Shown here one piece after another: positions 19,643 to 29,300 of a stretch of DNA of 36,517 nt. Each line of letters opens with the position of its first letter. Positions within the stretch are counted from its first letter, which is position 1. The notes below the pieces were generated by a model that ran no database searches, had not been told where the DNA came from, and saw nothing but the letters and a program-made list of their open reading frames with translations. Source of the DNA: Candidatus Bathyarchaeota archaeon (GTDB taxonomy: Archaea > Thermoproteota > Bathyarchaeia > Bathyarchaeales > DTEX01); contig QMXE01000004.1 of assembly GCA_003661975.1 (NCBI GenBank), positions 1 through 36,517 on the forward strand, written 5' to 3'. Position numbers and translations under genes: made by a program.

Positions 19643-20767
19643 TTATTTGAGCCTCTCATTTATTGGTGGAAGCTCGGCGTCTTCACGACCGATCCACTTA
19701 CGCTTCTTCCTCAAGTATTCCCTGTATGTTTTATATGAGACTTCTGGTGGGCATCTATGATCGATCATTGGTATGTATCCTCCCTCTTCGAGTAGTGGCG
19801 TAAGTCTTTCCAGCTCCTTATCGATTGATCTCCCTCCGGGGATTATTGCCAGCTTATTAACATACCCCATCAATAGAACTTTACGTCCAAATTCCTCTCG
19901 TATCTTATATGCATCCGTAAATCTCGCCTCCAGAGGGAACATGCAGTTTATTCCTCCCTTAAGCCATCCGGGGACGAGCTTGCTTATATCACCGTCGGAG
20001 TCGAGGACGTTTATTGTAACGCCATACTCCTTAAGAACTTCAGTGACCTTTCTGTATCTTGGAACCATAAACTCCTCGAATAGTCGGACTGAGATGAGCG
20101 GTCCCCTACTGTAGCACATGTCCTCCCACCAGCCCGCAAAGTCCACCTTAACATCTCTGAGAGCTCTCCTGATTATGGTGATCCATAATTCTACCAGCGT
20201 GTCCATCATCTCCGCCACCCAATCCGGATCTTTATAGAAGGCTATGGAGATGCCCTCTACGCCCATCCAGTTTCTAAGCCATCCGTAGAGGCTTCCAACG
20301 CTTATTCCCAGCGGATAATCTCTATCTCTATAGCTCTTGGCTATCTCCTCCCAATTCAATGGGAAGCGGCCGGGCGTATCCGGTTTGAGGAACTCCCTGA
20401 AGCGCTCCCAATCATCGCGGTTCTTGAGTGGATATCTGAGGTAATGTGGAACTGAGGATGAGCCTACAGTGCGGATGTATATGCCGCCCATTCCATCATC
20501 AACGATCTGCCTGTCACCCTCATCCTTAATTATTCTCTCTGGAAGAGGCGGCCAAAATCCAGTTCTAATAGGTAACCATTCGAGGCAATCCCACCCCTCA
20601 AGTCCCAAATACAACTCGACATCTCTATTAGTTCGTTTCTCAAGTGGCAAGCCTTCCCTATGCCATCTTATGATTGTCTCATTCCAAAATCCAAACTCGT
20701 AATCAGGGACTCTATCAACATCCTTGAACTGGAATGTGCGTAAGAATCGTTCCCTATGATTCATCAT
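19643..20767 (-). CDS. Uroporphyrinogen decarboxylase (URO-D) family protein, probable methyltransferase-type
   Basis: 'MNHRERFLRTFQFKDVDRVPDYEFGFWNETI', 'WEDMCYSRGPLISVRLFEEFMVPRYRKV', 'LDSDGDISKLVPGWLKGGINCMFPLE'. Confidence 0.88.
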   Translation of the reverse strand: MMNHRERFLRTFQFKDVDRVPDYEFGFWNETIIRWHREGLPLEKRTNRDVELYLGLEGWDCLEWLPIRTGFWPPLPERIIKDEGDRQIVDDGMGGIYIRTVGSSSVPHYLRYPLKNRDDWERFREFLKPDTPGRFPLNWEEIAKSYRDRDYPLGISVGSLYGWLRNWMGVEGISIAFYKDPDWVAEMMDTLVELWITIIRRALRDVKVDFAGWWEDMCYSRGPLISVRLFEEFMVPRYRKVTEVLKEYGVTINVLDSDGDISKLVPGWLKGGINCMFPLEARFTDAYKIREEFGRKVLLMGYVNKLAIIPGGRSIDKELERLTPLLEEGGYIPMIDHRCPPEVSYKTYREYLRKKRKWIGREDAELPPINERLK

Positions 20768-20890
20768 AAGGCCTCCTAATAATCGAGATCAAAGCTGCCC
20801 CTAAAAAGATTTATTTTCTGACGAATTTCCAGAAATTTATCTTACAATTAAAGGCTTACAGTTCCAAAAAGGAGAATCAACCCCGATTCG

Positions 20891-21190
20891 TTAAGCGATC
20901 TTAGAGATGTAAACTTTCATGTCCCCGCCTTCCTCGATAAGCTTCAGTTTACACTCATTTGTTAGAACCTTTATTGTATCACCCTCACGTTCAATCTGAA
21001 CGTCCTCATCGATCACTGGTTCCGTATTGATGCTGAGAGTCGTGACGTTCGGGCTTCTCCATGTAATCTCATATCCAGATTCTTTCTTTTCAATTATGAA
21101 TCCGCCATAAATATCATAGGTGATCTCCTGAATTTCAGGTTCCTTCTTTCTTCTCCTGAAAAGTCTCATCCTAATATCCTCCGGCTTCAT
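20891..21190 (-). CDS. Hypothetical beta-rich 99-aa protein
   Basis: Intact ORF between URO-D-like and pckG genes; no family recognised. Confidence 0.55.
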   Translation of the reverse strand: MKPEDIRMRLFRRRKKEPEIQEITYDIYGGFIIEKKESGYEITWRSPNVTTLSINTEPVIDEDVQIEREGDTIKVLTNECKLKLIEEGGDMKVYISKIA

Positions 21191-21263
21191 CCAAAATCAT
21201 CCGTACAGACTTAAAAAGCTTGTTATTCCTCGATAAGGCGGCAGATTTGAATCCTGCCCCCTT

Positions 21264-23192
21264 CTACTCTTCCTCGAATTTTTCTGGCGAAATGTAATCG
21301 CCGAACTTCTTCCTCGCCTCGATGAGCCTTTCGCGTTGCTGATTAAGTATCTGGAAGAATTCATCCGGCGTGTCAGATACCTTATCCCTATAGAAGTTCT
21401 CAGCCCTCTTAATCTTAGCTAGGTTTTCTGGAACCCTAATCGTAAACTGCTTGATGTAATCTTCCTTTTTATACTCCTTATCTAGAACTTTCCTGAAGAG
21501 CACTTTTAGATCATCATACTTCGGGATTAATCCGGTTGGAGCCCTCAATGCTCCAACATCTCTGTGCACACGTAGCTCCATCCACTTAACCCATACGTGC
21601 TTATCCTCCGGGGCATTTAGATACTCGCCTGTCTCCAAGTCTCGTAGGAAGTAATTGACGCCGAAGATTATCGGTTGCCTCTTGAGTTTCCTTCCAAATT
21701 CAAGGTAGTTCCTTAAGTTCTGTCCGAGAGGTATGGAGATGAAGTCCTGAGCGCTCATCATATTTATTTCCGGAACGCCCTCCTTGTCGAGAGTCGCGAA
21801 TGTCGTTTCCGTCTCTAATGCCGCTCCATAGCAGATGATGCCGTGCTCCCAGCTGAAGCTCTGCTGGACTGGCACGTAGGCCTTACTATCCCTGCCTCCA
21901 TACATTATTCCACGGATCTCCACGCCCATGGGATTCTCTAATTCAGGATCGCAATTCTCCAGCCTCTTCAATGATATTGTGTATCGTGCATTCTTATGGG
22001 CTGGTGGAATGGGATTTCCATGCTCATCCTTCTTGCCTTCCCACCAATACCCAGTATAGTTTATTCCATCCTTTGGAAGCTCGCATCCCATTCCAAGCCA
22101 GTAGGGCTTTCCATCCTTAACAAGAACATTTGAGAATATAACTTCGCCTGGGGATGTAAGCGCCTTATATATGACCGGATCATCCTTCGGATTTATTCCC
22201 TTAAGGATCCCGAATATGCCGCATTCAACGTTCACACCGCGGGCAACGGAGTTCACATTACGAATATAGGCGATATCATCTCCGAGTATAGTCTCCCCCG
22301 GAAGCATAGCAGTTGATGTCTTGCCGCATGCGCTTGGGAATGCCCCGGCGAAGTATGTTTTACGGCCGCCCGGTCCATGAACGCCCATGATCATCATGTG
22401 CTCAGCTAACCATCCCTCCTGATTCGCCTTGCGAATGGCGAGGCGGAAGGCTAGCTTCTTAAATCCTACGGAGTTCCCTGCATATTGGGTGTTAACGCTG
22501 TAGATCGTATCCTCGCTATAGTCTATGTATATCCGTTTCTTATCAGGCTCGGCGCTGACCATGTTCTCATCGAGCTTCCCGGCTGAATGCAAAACCTTAA
22601 GGAATGGCCTGTCGGGCTCTGAGTTGCAGAACTCCTCATATCCGGGCCTGAATAGTATCGATTCGGAATGAGCTACATACCATGAGTCCGTGCACTGTAA
22701 TCCAAGTATCGTAAATATTGATCTTGGAGGGCCGAGAGAGACGAAGCGAACGATCATAGTCCGTCCATTCATGGAGTTTTTAAGCAGACTCTTAACCTCT
22801 GCCAGTCCCTCATCCCTATCTATCTGATTTAGAGCCTTGCTTAGATTATCGCCCTTCGGAACCAGATATTTTGTTGCCCTGCGATCCCTGCCTTGATCAT
22901 AGGGTCCATCAAAATGAACCGTGTGTCCAGGGATTGCAAGCGGCTTCTCCTCTCCAGTCTCGATGGCCATTCTCCGGATATACTCCAACTCATCAGCCGT
23001 GTCACTGCATATGAAGATATCCCTTGGATTGCAGAGCTCAGCGCACTCGGCTATGAATTGATGTACCTTCGGATTCTTTATCCTAGAGAGCTTCAAGTAG
23101 TCATCTTTGCTTATCTTTGAACGGATCTTACTGATATACTCGTTCACCATCTTGTTTTTCACCCTTGATCGGGCACCGCTCATCATCGGCAT
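21264..23192 (-). CDS. pckG: Phosphoenolpyruvate carboxykinase (GTP)
   Basis: 'FAGAFPSACGKTSTAMLPGETILGDDIAYIR', 'VNVECGIFGILKGINPKDDPVIYKAL', 'FGVNYFLRD'. Confidence 0.97.
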   Translation of the reverse strand: MPMMSGARSRVKNKMVNEYISKIRSKISKDDYLKLSRIKNPKVHQFIAECAELCNPRDIFICSDTADELEYIRRMAIETGEEKPLAIPGHTVHFDGPYDQGRDRRATKYLVPKGDNLSKALNQIDRDEGLAEVKSLLKNSMNGRTMIVRFVSLGPPRSIFTILGLQCTDSWYVAHSESILFRPGYEEFCNSEPDRPFLKVLHSAGKLDENMVSAEPDKKRIYIDYSEDTIYSVNTQYAGNSVGFKKLAFRLAIRKANQEGWLAEHMMIMGVHGPGGRKTYFAGAFPSACGKTSTAMLPGETILGDDIAYIRNVNSVARGVNVECGIFGILKGINPKDDPVIYKALTSPGEVIFSNVLVKDGKPYWLGMGCELPKDGINYTGYWWEGKKDEHGNPIPPAHKNARYTISLKRLENCDPELENPMGVEIRGIMYGGRDSKAYVPVQQSFSWEHGIICYGAALETETTFATLDKEGVPEINMMSAQDFISIPLGQNLRNYLEFGRKLKRQPIIFGVNYFLRDLETGEYLNAPEDKHVWVKWMELRVHRDVGALRAPTGLIPKYDDLKVLFRKVLDKEYKKEDYIKQFTIRVPENLAKIKRAENFYRDKVSDTPDEFFQILNQQRERLIEARKKFGDYISPEKFEEE

Positions 23193-23336
23193 CGATTCAT
23201 CTCTGAAGTTTGAGTGTCTGCCTCATAATTCACATATACCCCTTATAACCGGTTGGGTTCATCTTTTAAATTTTTCGGTTAAGATGGATAATCCATAAAG
23301 GCGATTCTGCATTACCGTTAAGCGGAGGCAGACCAT

Positions 23337-24131
23337 GTGAAGGTCGGTTATATCCAATTTAAACCAATATTCGGAGAGAAGAAAAGGAATATCCAGCGTG
23401 CATTGAGGTTCCTTGAGAGGAGCGTGAAGGAAGATGCAGACCTAATGGTTCTCCCGGAGCTCTTCAACACCGGATATGTTTTCAGGTCAAGAGATGAGGT
23501 TGAGCGGCTCTCTGAGGAGATCCCAAATGGCGAGACCACAAGAGTGCTCGCCAGATTTGCAGAGGAGAATTCTCTCTGTATTGTGGCTGGAATCTGCGAG
23601 AGAAATAGAGATAAATTCTATAATTCAGCCGTGCTTATCCAACAAGATGGGAAAATAAGCGTTTACAGGAAGGCTCACCTATTCTATAAGGAGAAGATCT
23701 GGTTCTCTCCAGGCGATACTCAATTCTCAGTGTATGATATTGGATGTGCAAGGATCGGCATCATGATATGCTACGACTGGTTCTTCCCAGAAGCTATCCG
23801 CGTGCTCTCCCTGAAAGGAGCCGAGATCATATGTCATCCATCTAATCTCATATTGCCTTACTGTCAAACGGCGATGCTTGGAGCAGCGATTCAGAATAGA
23901 GTCTTTATTATAACGGCTAATCGTGTGGGCTCTGAGCGTGGAGTAAATTTCACTGGCAGAAGTCAGATAGTCGCCCCCAACATGAGTATCCTCGCTCAGA
24001 GCGGAGAGAAAGTCGAGGAAATCAGGATCGTTGAGATAGATCCAAAGGATGCAGATTCAAAGAGGATCACAGAACTTAATGATTTATGGTCTGATCGCAG
24101 AATTGATCTCTATAAACCACTACTCACTTAG
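23337..24131 (+). CDS. Carbon-nitrogen hydrolase (nitrilase superfamily)
   Basis: Glu in 'MVLPELFNTGY', Lys in 'YRKAHLFYKE', Cys in 'IGIMICYDWFFPEAIRVLSLKGAEII'. Confidence 0.94.
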   Translation: MKVGYIQFKPIFGEKKRNIQRALRFLERSVKEDADLMVLPELFNTGYVFRSRDEVERLSEEIPNGETTRVLARFAEENSLCIVAGICERNRDKFYNSAVLIQQDGKISVYRKAHLFYKEKIWFSPGDTQFSVYDIGCARIGIMICYDWFFPEAIRVLSLKGAEIICHPSNLILPYCQTAMLGAAIQNRVFIITANRVGSERGVNFTGRSQIVAPNMSILAQSGEKVEEIRIVEIDPKDADSKRITELNDLWSDRRIDLYKPLLT

Positions 24132-24183
24132 TTTATGCTCTCTAATTCAGCCATTAGAATGTTCGCTCAGAAGTCAAATTTAC

Positions 24184-24209
24184 TTGCTGATACTTTCAGC
24201 CATCAGCAA
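24184..24209. terminator. Perfect hairpin TTGCTGAT-N10-ATCAGCAA downstream of the nitrilase gene
   Basis: 8-bp perfect arms read directly; terminator role is a guess. Confidence 0.25.
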
Positions 24210-24264
24210 ATAATATCTCTAGGAGCCTCCCAGATCCATTCCAGATCAGCGCATGCCCTTAAAA

Positions 24265-24393
24265 ATGAGATCTGAATGGCTGAAGCGGTTGGATCAGCCA
24301 TTAAAGGAGGTCATCCTTGAAGGGGTTAGAGGACTGGATAATCGCCTAAATGAAGAGGATCTGCCTCTCCATGCTTTGAGTTCACTTGTATAG
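24265..24393 (+). CDS. Possible small ORF (42 aa), below the ORF-track cutoff
   Basis: MRSEWLKRLDQPLKEVILEGVRGLDNRLNEEDLPLHALSSLV*; amino-acid composition looks protein-like, but there is no family match. Confidence 0.25.
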   Translation: MRSEWLKRLDQPLKEVILEGVRGLDNRLNEEDLPLHALSSLV

Positions 24394-24396
24394 AGT

Positions 24397-25062
24397 TCAT
24401 TTTGAGATCAGTGTTGATGAGAAGGTGGATATCAGCGCCATCTCAATTACGGCTCCCAACAGGAGTAGAAACGAGCATATAGCTATGTATTTCGCTGCAT
24501 TCATGGCTTCAGCTCTTACGCCTCTAAATCTATACTTTACTAGGTATATGGAGAGGAGTATGCTCTCCATGATCGCTAGGCTATAGGAGATGTATTCCAG
24601 CCATGCATGTGGAAAGATCATTATGCTCATGAGTAGGATCAGTGGATTGGCACCTACCGTTCGGCTTATGGCCGCCAAGACCTTTCCGGTAGAATAGAGC
24701 ACATAGAATCCGCCTATGGGCCCGATAAATGGGATGAACATGATTAGGCAGTACATTAGGTTGTTTCCGAAGATCAATCTGACCCCAACCTTCCTGATTA
24801 TTTCCTCCATCTCATTGAAGTCTTTGACTATTGTCTTAGCTTCTGTGACGTTTACGTTTGATAATGCACCGGCTGAGGTCACGATTAGGCAGAGAAGTAG
24901 AACTGCGGAGAACAATAATAATCGTTTCAATCCGGATATTGGACGGATCTCCTCAGCCTCAACTCTCCTATAAACCTCTCTTATCGGCGCTCCACAGTTA
25001 GGGCAAAATCTCACTTCCTCATCTTCGGGAAGCTTCATTCCACACTTGGTACAGTAGGGCAT
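24397..25062 (-). CDS. Zinc-ribbon membrane protein
   Basis: N-terminal 'YCTKCGMKLPEDEEVRFCPNCGAPI', then several TM helices. Confidence 0.8.
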   Translation of the reverse strand: MPYCTKCGMKLPEDEEVRFCPNCGAPIREVYRRVEAEEIRPISGLKRLLLFSAVLLLCLIVTSAGALSNVNVTEAKTIVKDFNEMEEIIRKVGVRLIFGNNLMYCLIMFIPFIGPIGGFYVLYSTGKVLAAISRTVGANPLILLMSIMIFPHAWLEYISYSLAIMESILLSIYLVKYRFRGVRAEAMNAAKYIAICSFLLLLGAVIEMALISTFSSTLISK

Positions 25063-25107
25063 TTAAATCATCGCTTAAAGATCCCAAAAAGACTCTGAAA
25101 AGCTTTT

Positions 25108-26130
25108 CTAATCTTTGCTCTGGCATTTTTCTAGGGCTATCCATAAGTGATCGGATATTGGACGAATGAGCTTCTCGACTCTCCCGTTAGCCTTGACTAG
25201 AATGCGTTGCTCGGGATCATCCAGAAATTCGCCTATAATCTCCGCATTAACTCCTTCATCCCTAAGATTCCTCAATATTCTATCGGCTAATCCTGGATCT
25301 GCCGATATGAGTAGCGCTCCGGATCCGATCAGCTGTAGCGGATCGATATTGAAGAATCTGCAGATCTCCCATGTCTCCTCGAAAATGGGTATTTTGTCCT
25401 CAAAGACCTTTACGCCGAGATTTGCTGCATCGGCCATCTCGTGTATTCCGCCCAGAACTCCTCCCTCCGTCGGGTCATGCATGGCAGTGACCCCGCCAGT
25501 ATTAAATGCTAAAATCGCATCCTTCACAACGCTTATTTTATCGTAGAACTTCATGGCTGAATCTAAGATGTTATCTGCGATCTCATCTTTAACTATGTGA
25601 TAGGCCTCAGATGCTAAAATTGCTGTTCCCTCTATTCCAGCTCCCTTCGTCAGAATCAGCTTGTCTCCAGGCCTTGATCCCCCGGAAGTCACGTATCTTC
25701 CATCTTTAGCGAATCCCATTGCGCATCCAACTATTATCGGCCTATCAAGATCCGGAGTGGCCTCGGTATGTCCGCCGATCACCGCTATACCCAGAGACTT
25801 CGCGGCCTCATCTATCTGTTTAGATATCTCATATACCATCTTATCGGTTGAGTCTTCTGGGAGGAGGATGCATGACGTGAAGAATGCTGGTGGAACTCCG
25901 AAGACGGCGATGTCATTCGCGTTTATGTGAACTGCCAGCCACCCGACTCTTTCGGATGAGCCAGTTATAGGATCCATCGCTGATATTAGAATTTCATCTC
26001 CAATCTTCACTACTGAGCCGTCCTCTCCTAGTGCTGGTCCGAGCAGAACCTCCCCTCTCTCGGCACCGAGATGCCTAAAGATGGAGTTCCTCAGTATCTC
26101 AGGCGGAACCTTGCCCTTTGGCAGCCTCAA
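25108..26130 (-). CDS. AIR synthase-related protein, HypE-like
   Basis: 'DPITGSSERVGWLAVHINANDIAVFGVPPAFF', 'GGHTEATPDLDRPIIVG', 'MHDPTEGGVLGGIHEMADAANLGV'. Confidence 0.88.
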   Translation of the reverse strand: MRLPKGKVPPEILRNSIFRHLGAERGEVLLGPALGEDGSVVKIGDEILISAMDPITGSSERVGWLAVHINANDIAVFGVPPAFFTSCILLPEDSTDKMVYEISKQIDEAAKSLGIAVIGGHTEATPDLDRPIIVGCAMGFAKDGRYVTSGGSRPGDKLILTKGAGIEGTAILASEAYHIVKDEIADNILDSAMKFYDKISVVKDAILAFNTGGVTAMHDPTEGGVLGGIHEMADAANLGVKVFEDKIPIFEETWEICRFFNIDPLQLIGSGALLISADPGLADRILRNLRDEGVNAEIIGEFLDDPEQRILVKANGRVEKLIRPISDHLWIALEKCQSKD

Positions 26131-26281
26131 GTCTCAATCCTCGCGATCCGAAGTATCGATAAGACCGAGAATAAATTAAGTTTATCCATAAACTAGGGTC
26201 TGAACCCGACTTAACGGTGATACGCATCATCTCGGTTTGGGGATAAAAGATTTAAGGGCCAGTCAAGCTCTATCTATCTTG

Positions 26282-26349
26282 GTGGGTGATGACAGATCTG
26301 ACCCTTCTGATCAGAACCCGATGATGTAGATCTTGAGTGTGGAACCCAC
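26282..26349. other. Nested palindromic element immediately 3' of the dockerin gene, possible structured RNA or terminator
   Basis: GTGGGT...ACCCAC outer arms, AGATCT...AGATCT inner arms, TTCTGATCAGAA palindrome at the centre. Plus strand also carries GTGATGA and ATGATGT boxes. Confidence 0.3.
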
Positions 26350-29300
26350 TTATCTATTCTCTTTAAGGATCTCATCTAAGAGGGAATGAACATCCATCAT
26401 ATCGACTTTTCCATTTCCATCAAGATCAGCGCTTATAACAGACTTTTCGATTCCCTCAGCGATCCTTAAAACTCTGACTAGATCGGCCACTGTTAATTGG
26501 CCGTCCCTATCTATGTCCCCGGCTCTGCATGCGGAGGCTCCGGATTTAATTGCTCCTCTCTGGATTATCCACCACCTCCTAATGTCTGAAACGTCTACTT
26601 TATAGACCTTTAATTTGCCGGTTGGAGATGCTTTAACTCCCTCTCCCATCCTCAAGTTGAGCTCCGTCCCGTTAGATTGGACAGTAACGTTCCCCTCGAT
26701 TGTTACCAGATTTGTGAATTTTCCATCTGTGACATTGAGAAGGAATTGGCTGTGCGGAACCACCACTACATTGCCAGCCTTTATCGTGTATCCGCCGCCA
26801 ACTCCCGGTATACAATTGACATGCACCTCTCCATTCAGAACTCTGACCCATCTACGCTCAAATCTTACTCTCCCAAGAGATCCCCTCAGAGTCATAGAGG
26901 CGCCTACTCTGCCATCATGTGAGTATATGACAATCTTGACTGGAAAGCCCAAGGAGGTTACTCCGCTACCGTCAACAGCCGTCAAGAAGATCAGATCGCC
27001 AGCAGTCAAGTAGTATGATGTGTAGCCATCATATACTCTTGCGGTTGGAGATATGATTTCCGGCGCGAGGTTATAAATTAGGATAGGCTTTCCCATTACT
27101 GTAGATCCGCTCATCTTAAATGGCCGTATTCTGAGGCTGTTTGGCATATTATATTTTGTTGGGCTCATGTAGTAAAGCGCTAATTCCCACATGTCCGTTT
27201 TCTCGTGCAGGTATTTTGCTAATGCGACGTATATGACCTCATCTACTATAAGCGGGTATCTGCCAATAACCATCCTGGCTGAGTGCACGGAACCCCAAAA
27301 TATCTTGTATGCTCTAACGGCTCTCTCCGCGTCTGGATGGTATCTTGGGTCTTCATCGTTCCAGTAGAGCACGGCTAGGAGGAGACCTGCAACCCTGCCC
27401 TCAACGGTATTGCCAGTGAATCCTAGGGGCAGATTATGGAATCCATAGAAGTTGGAGCTCGTATAGAATTTGGGCTTTTCTGGAAGAGGCGTTGTGATGT
27501 TTATGTATGGCTGGCACTTCAGATAATCTATGAGTAGAGTTCTTAGGAATTCCGTGTGTCCCTCGTCGAAGGCTCCGAATGCGCTCCAACTCCATATTGG
27601 TATCGCCTTATTCAATATCGGAATGAATAATGCTGGGAATGGCTTATCTATCGCGTGGGATTTCCCGTATAGAAATGAATTTATCAGCCACTGTTTTGGA
27701 TTGAATAGTCCGCCAGTATCCGTGAAGCATTGTAATCTTATGTAATGTCCGGTCTCCTCAAAGAAGTCTCCAAATGTATCGCTTGTGCTGAATCCCATTC
27801 TCGTGTATTCAAGACTGAACATGTTGGATGGATATGGTAGATAAATAAGGTCTCCTTGGGTTACGATGAATTGAGGCTGTGAATGGCCATATTCTATCTT
27901 GAAGTCGTGTATTAGCTTCTCGGCTTCTCCGACTCCGGCTTCACTCAAGAATTTTATTAGGGTCTTTCTTATGAGTTCCTCCCAGACGGCGTATGGTCGA
28001 ATTCTAATCTTGAAGCCGGAGGAGACATCAGCTGGAGAGTTCTTGAGGTATGGTGATACTAAACTCCAATCACTCTTTTCTGTTTTGATTATGCAGTTCG
28101 CCGTGTATATTACGTAGATTTTTATTCCTTCCTTTGAGGCTTCAACCTCATATTTTATTCTCGCATCCTTGAATGCCTCCCTCGCCTTAAAGTAGGACTG
28201 AAGACTTGGGGGATAATTTCCAGTTATGATGAGGAAGTATGTTCCAGTGATGACTCTGCCATTCTTATCCCGAAAGATCAGATGCTCCATTTCCAAAGGG
28301 TTCTTCTTAAGTTTCCTTTGCAAGCTTCCATGCTTGACTGTGATCTCAAATGATGATATGCTGGCTGTTCCAGTCGAGAGCGGAGCGGCCTCCACACTTA
28401 AATCGTCATTTATCTTCGTCTCAACCTCTACAATCACTTGTCCACTAACAGTTACATACGGGATTATAGTTATGCGATCTGCGCTCTTCGCTCCCGCATC
28501 ATCCACGACTGTAAGCTCCACAGTATAGGTCTTGCCTGCCTCAACCTCAAAGCTCACCGCCGTAACGTTTTCTTCCTCTTTGATCTCCTCTCCATCCTCA
28601 TAGATTATCCACTTATACTTGACTATTCTTCCATCAGGATCCTTCGAGGCGCTGGTTACAGTTACGATCTCACCTGGCCTCGGCTTCTCAGGTGAGACCT
28701 TTATCTTAGCCTCCGGGGGGATATTCCTCACTTGAGAGAGTATTCGCTTGATCTCCTTGCTCACATCTACCATTACCTTCTTCTTGCAGACGGCCTTATC
28801 GAAGAATGCATCCCAAATGTAGAATGTGAAGTTGAGAGTGCTCAGTCTTCTCAAGTCCTCCTTGCTCCTGAAGCGCAGAATGCACCATTGGTCTCTAAAC
28901 ATGAATCTGCCGCTTGTCTCATTCACTTGCCTCTTTAACGGGGTGAATCTTGGGGTGAATCCATTTTTTATCTCTCCGGAGAACAGAATCTCATCTACTG
29001 TCTTTTCAGTTGCATTTTCGTCTAGTATCTTCTTCACTTCGAAACACATGTGATCTTCTTCTCCTCCTCCGGAAACATCGATTCTGAAGAATGCGGGATC
29101 ACGAAAGTCCCACTCTTTCTCTTTAAGAAGCGCCCTCCTTACAGTTATGTTTCCATCAGCCGATACGAAAACAAACAGCCAGTACGGCTTCTCATTTTCC
29201 TCTCTAAACTCAAAATGCAACCGGTAGGCGAAGTTGTTAATTTTAAAGTTGCCTCCCCGGACGAGTATGAAGGGCGGCTCATATCGAAATGGAACTTCAA

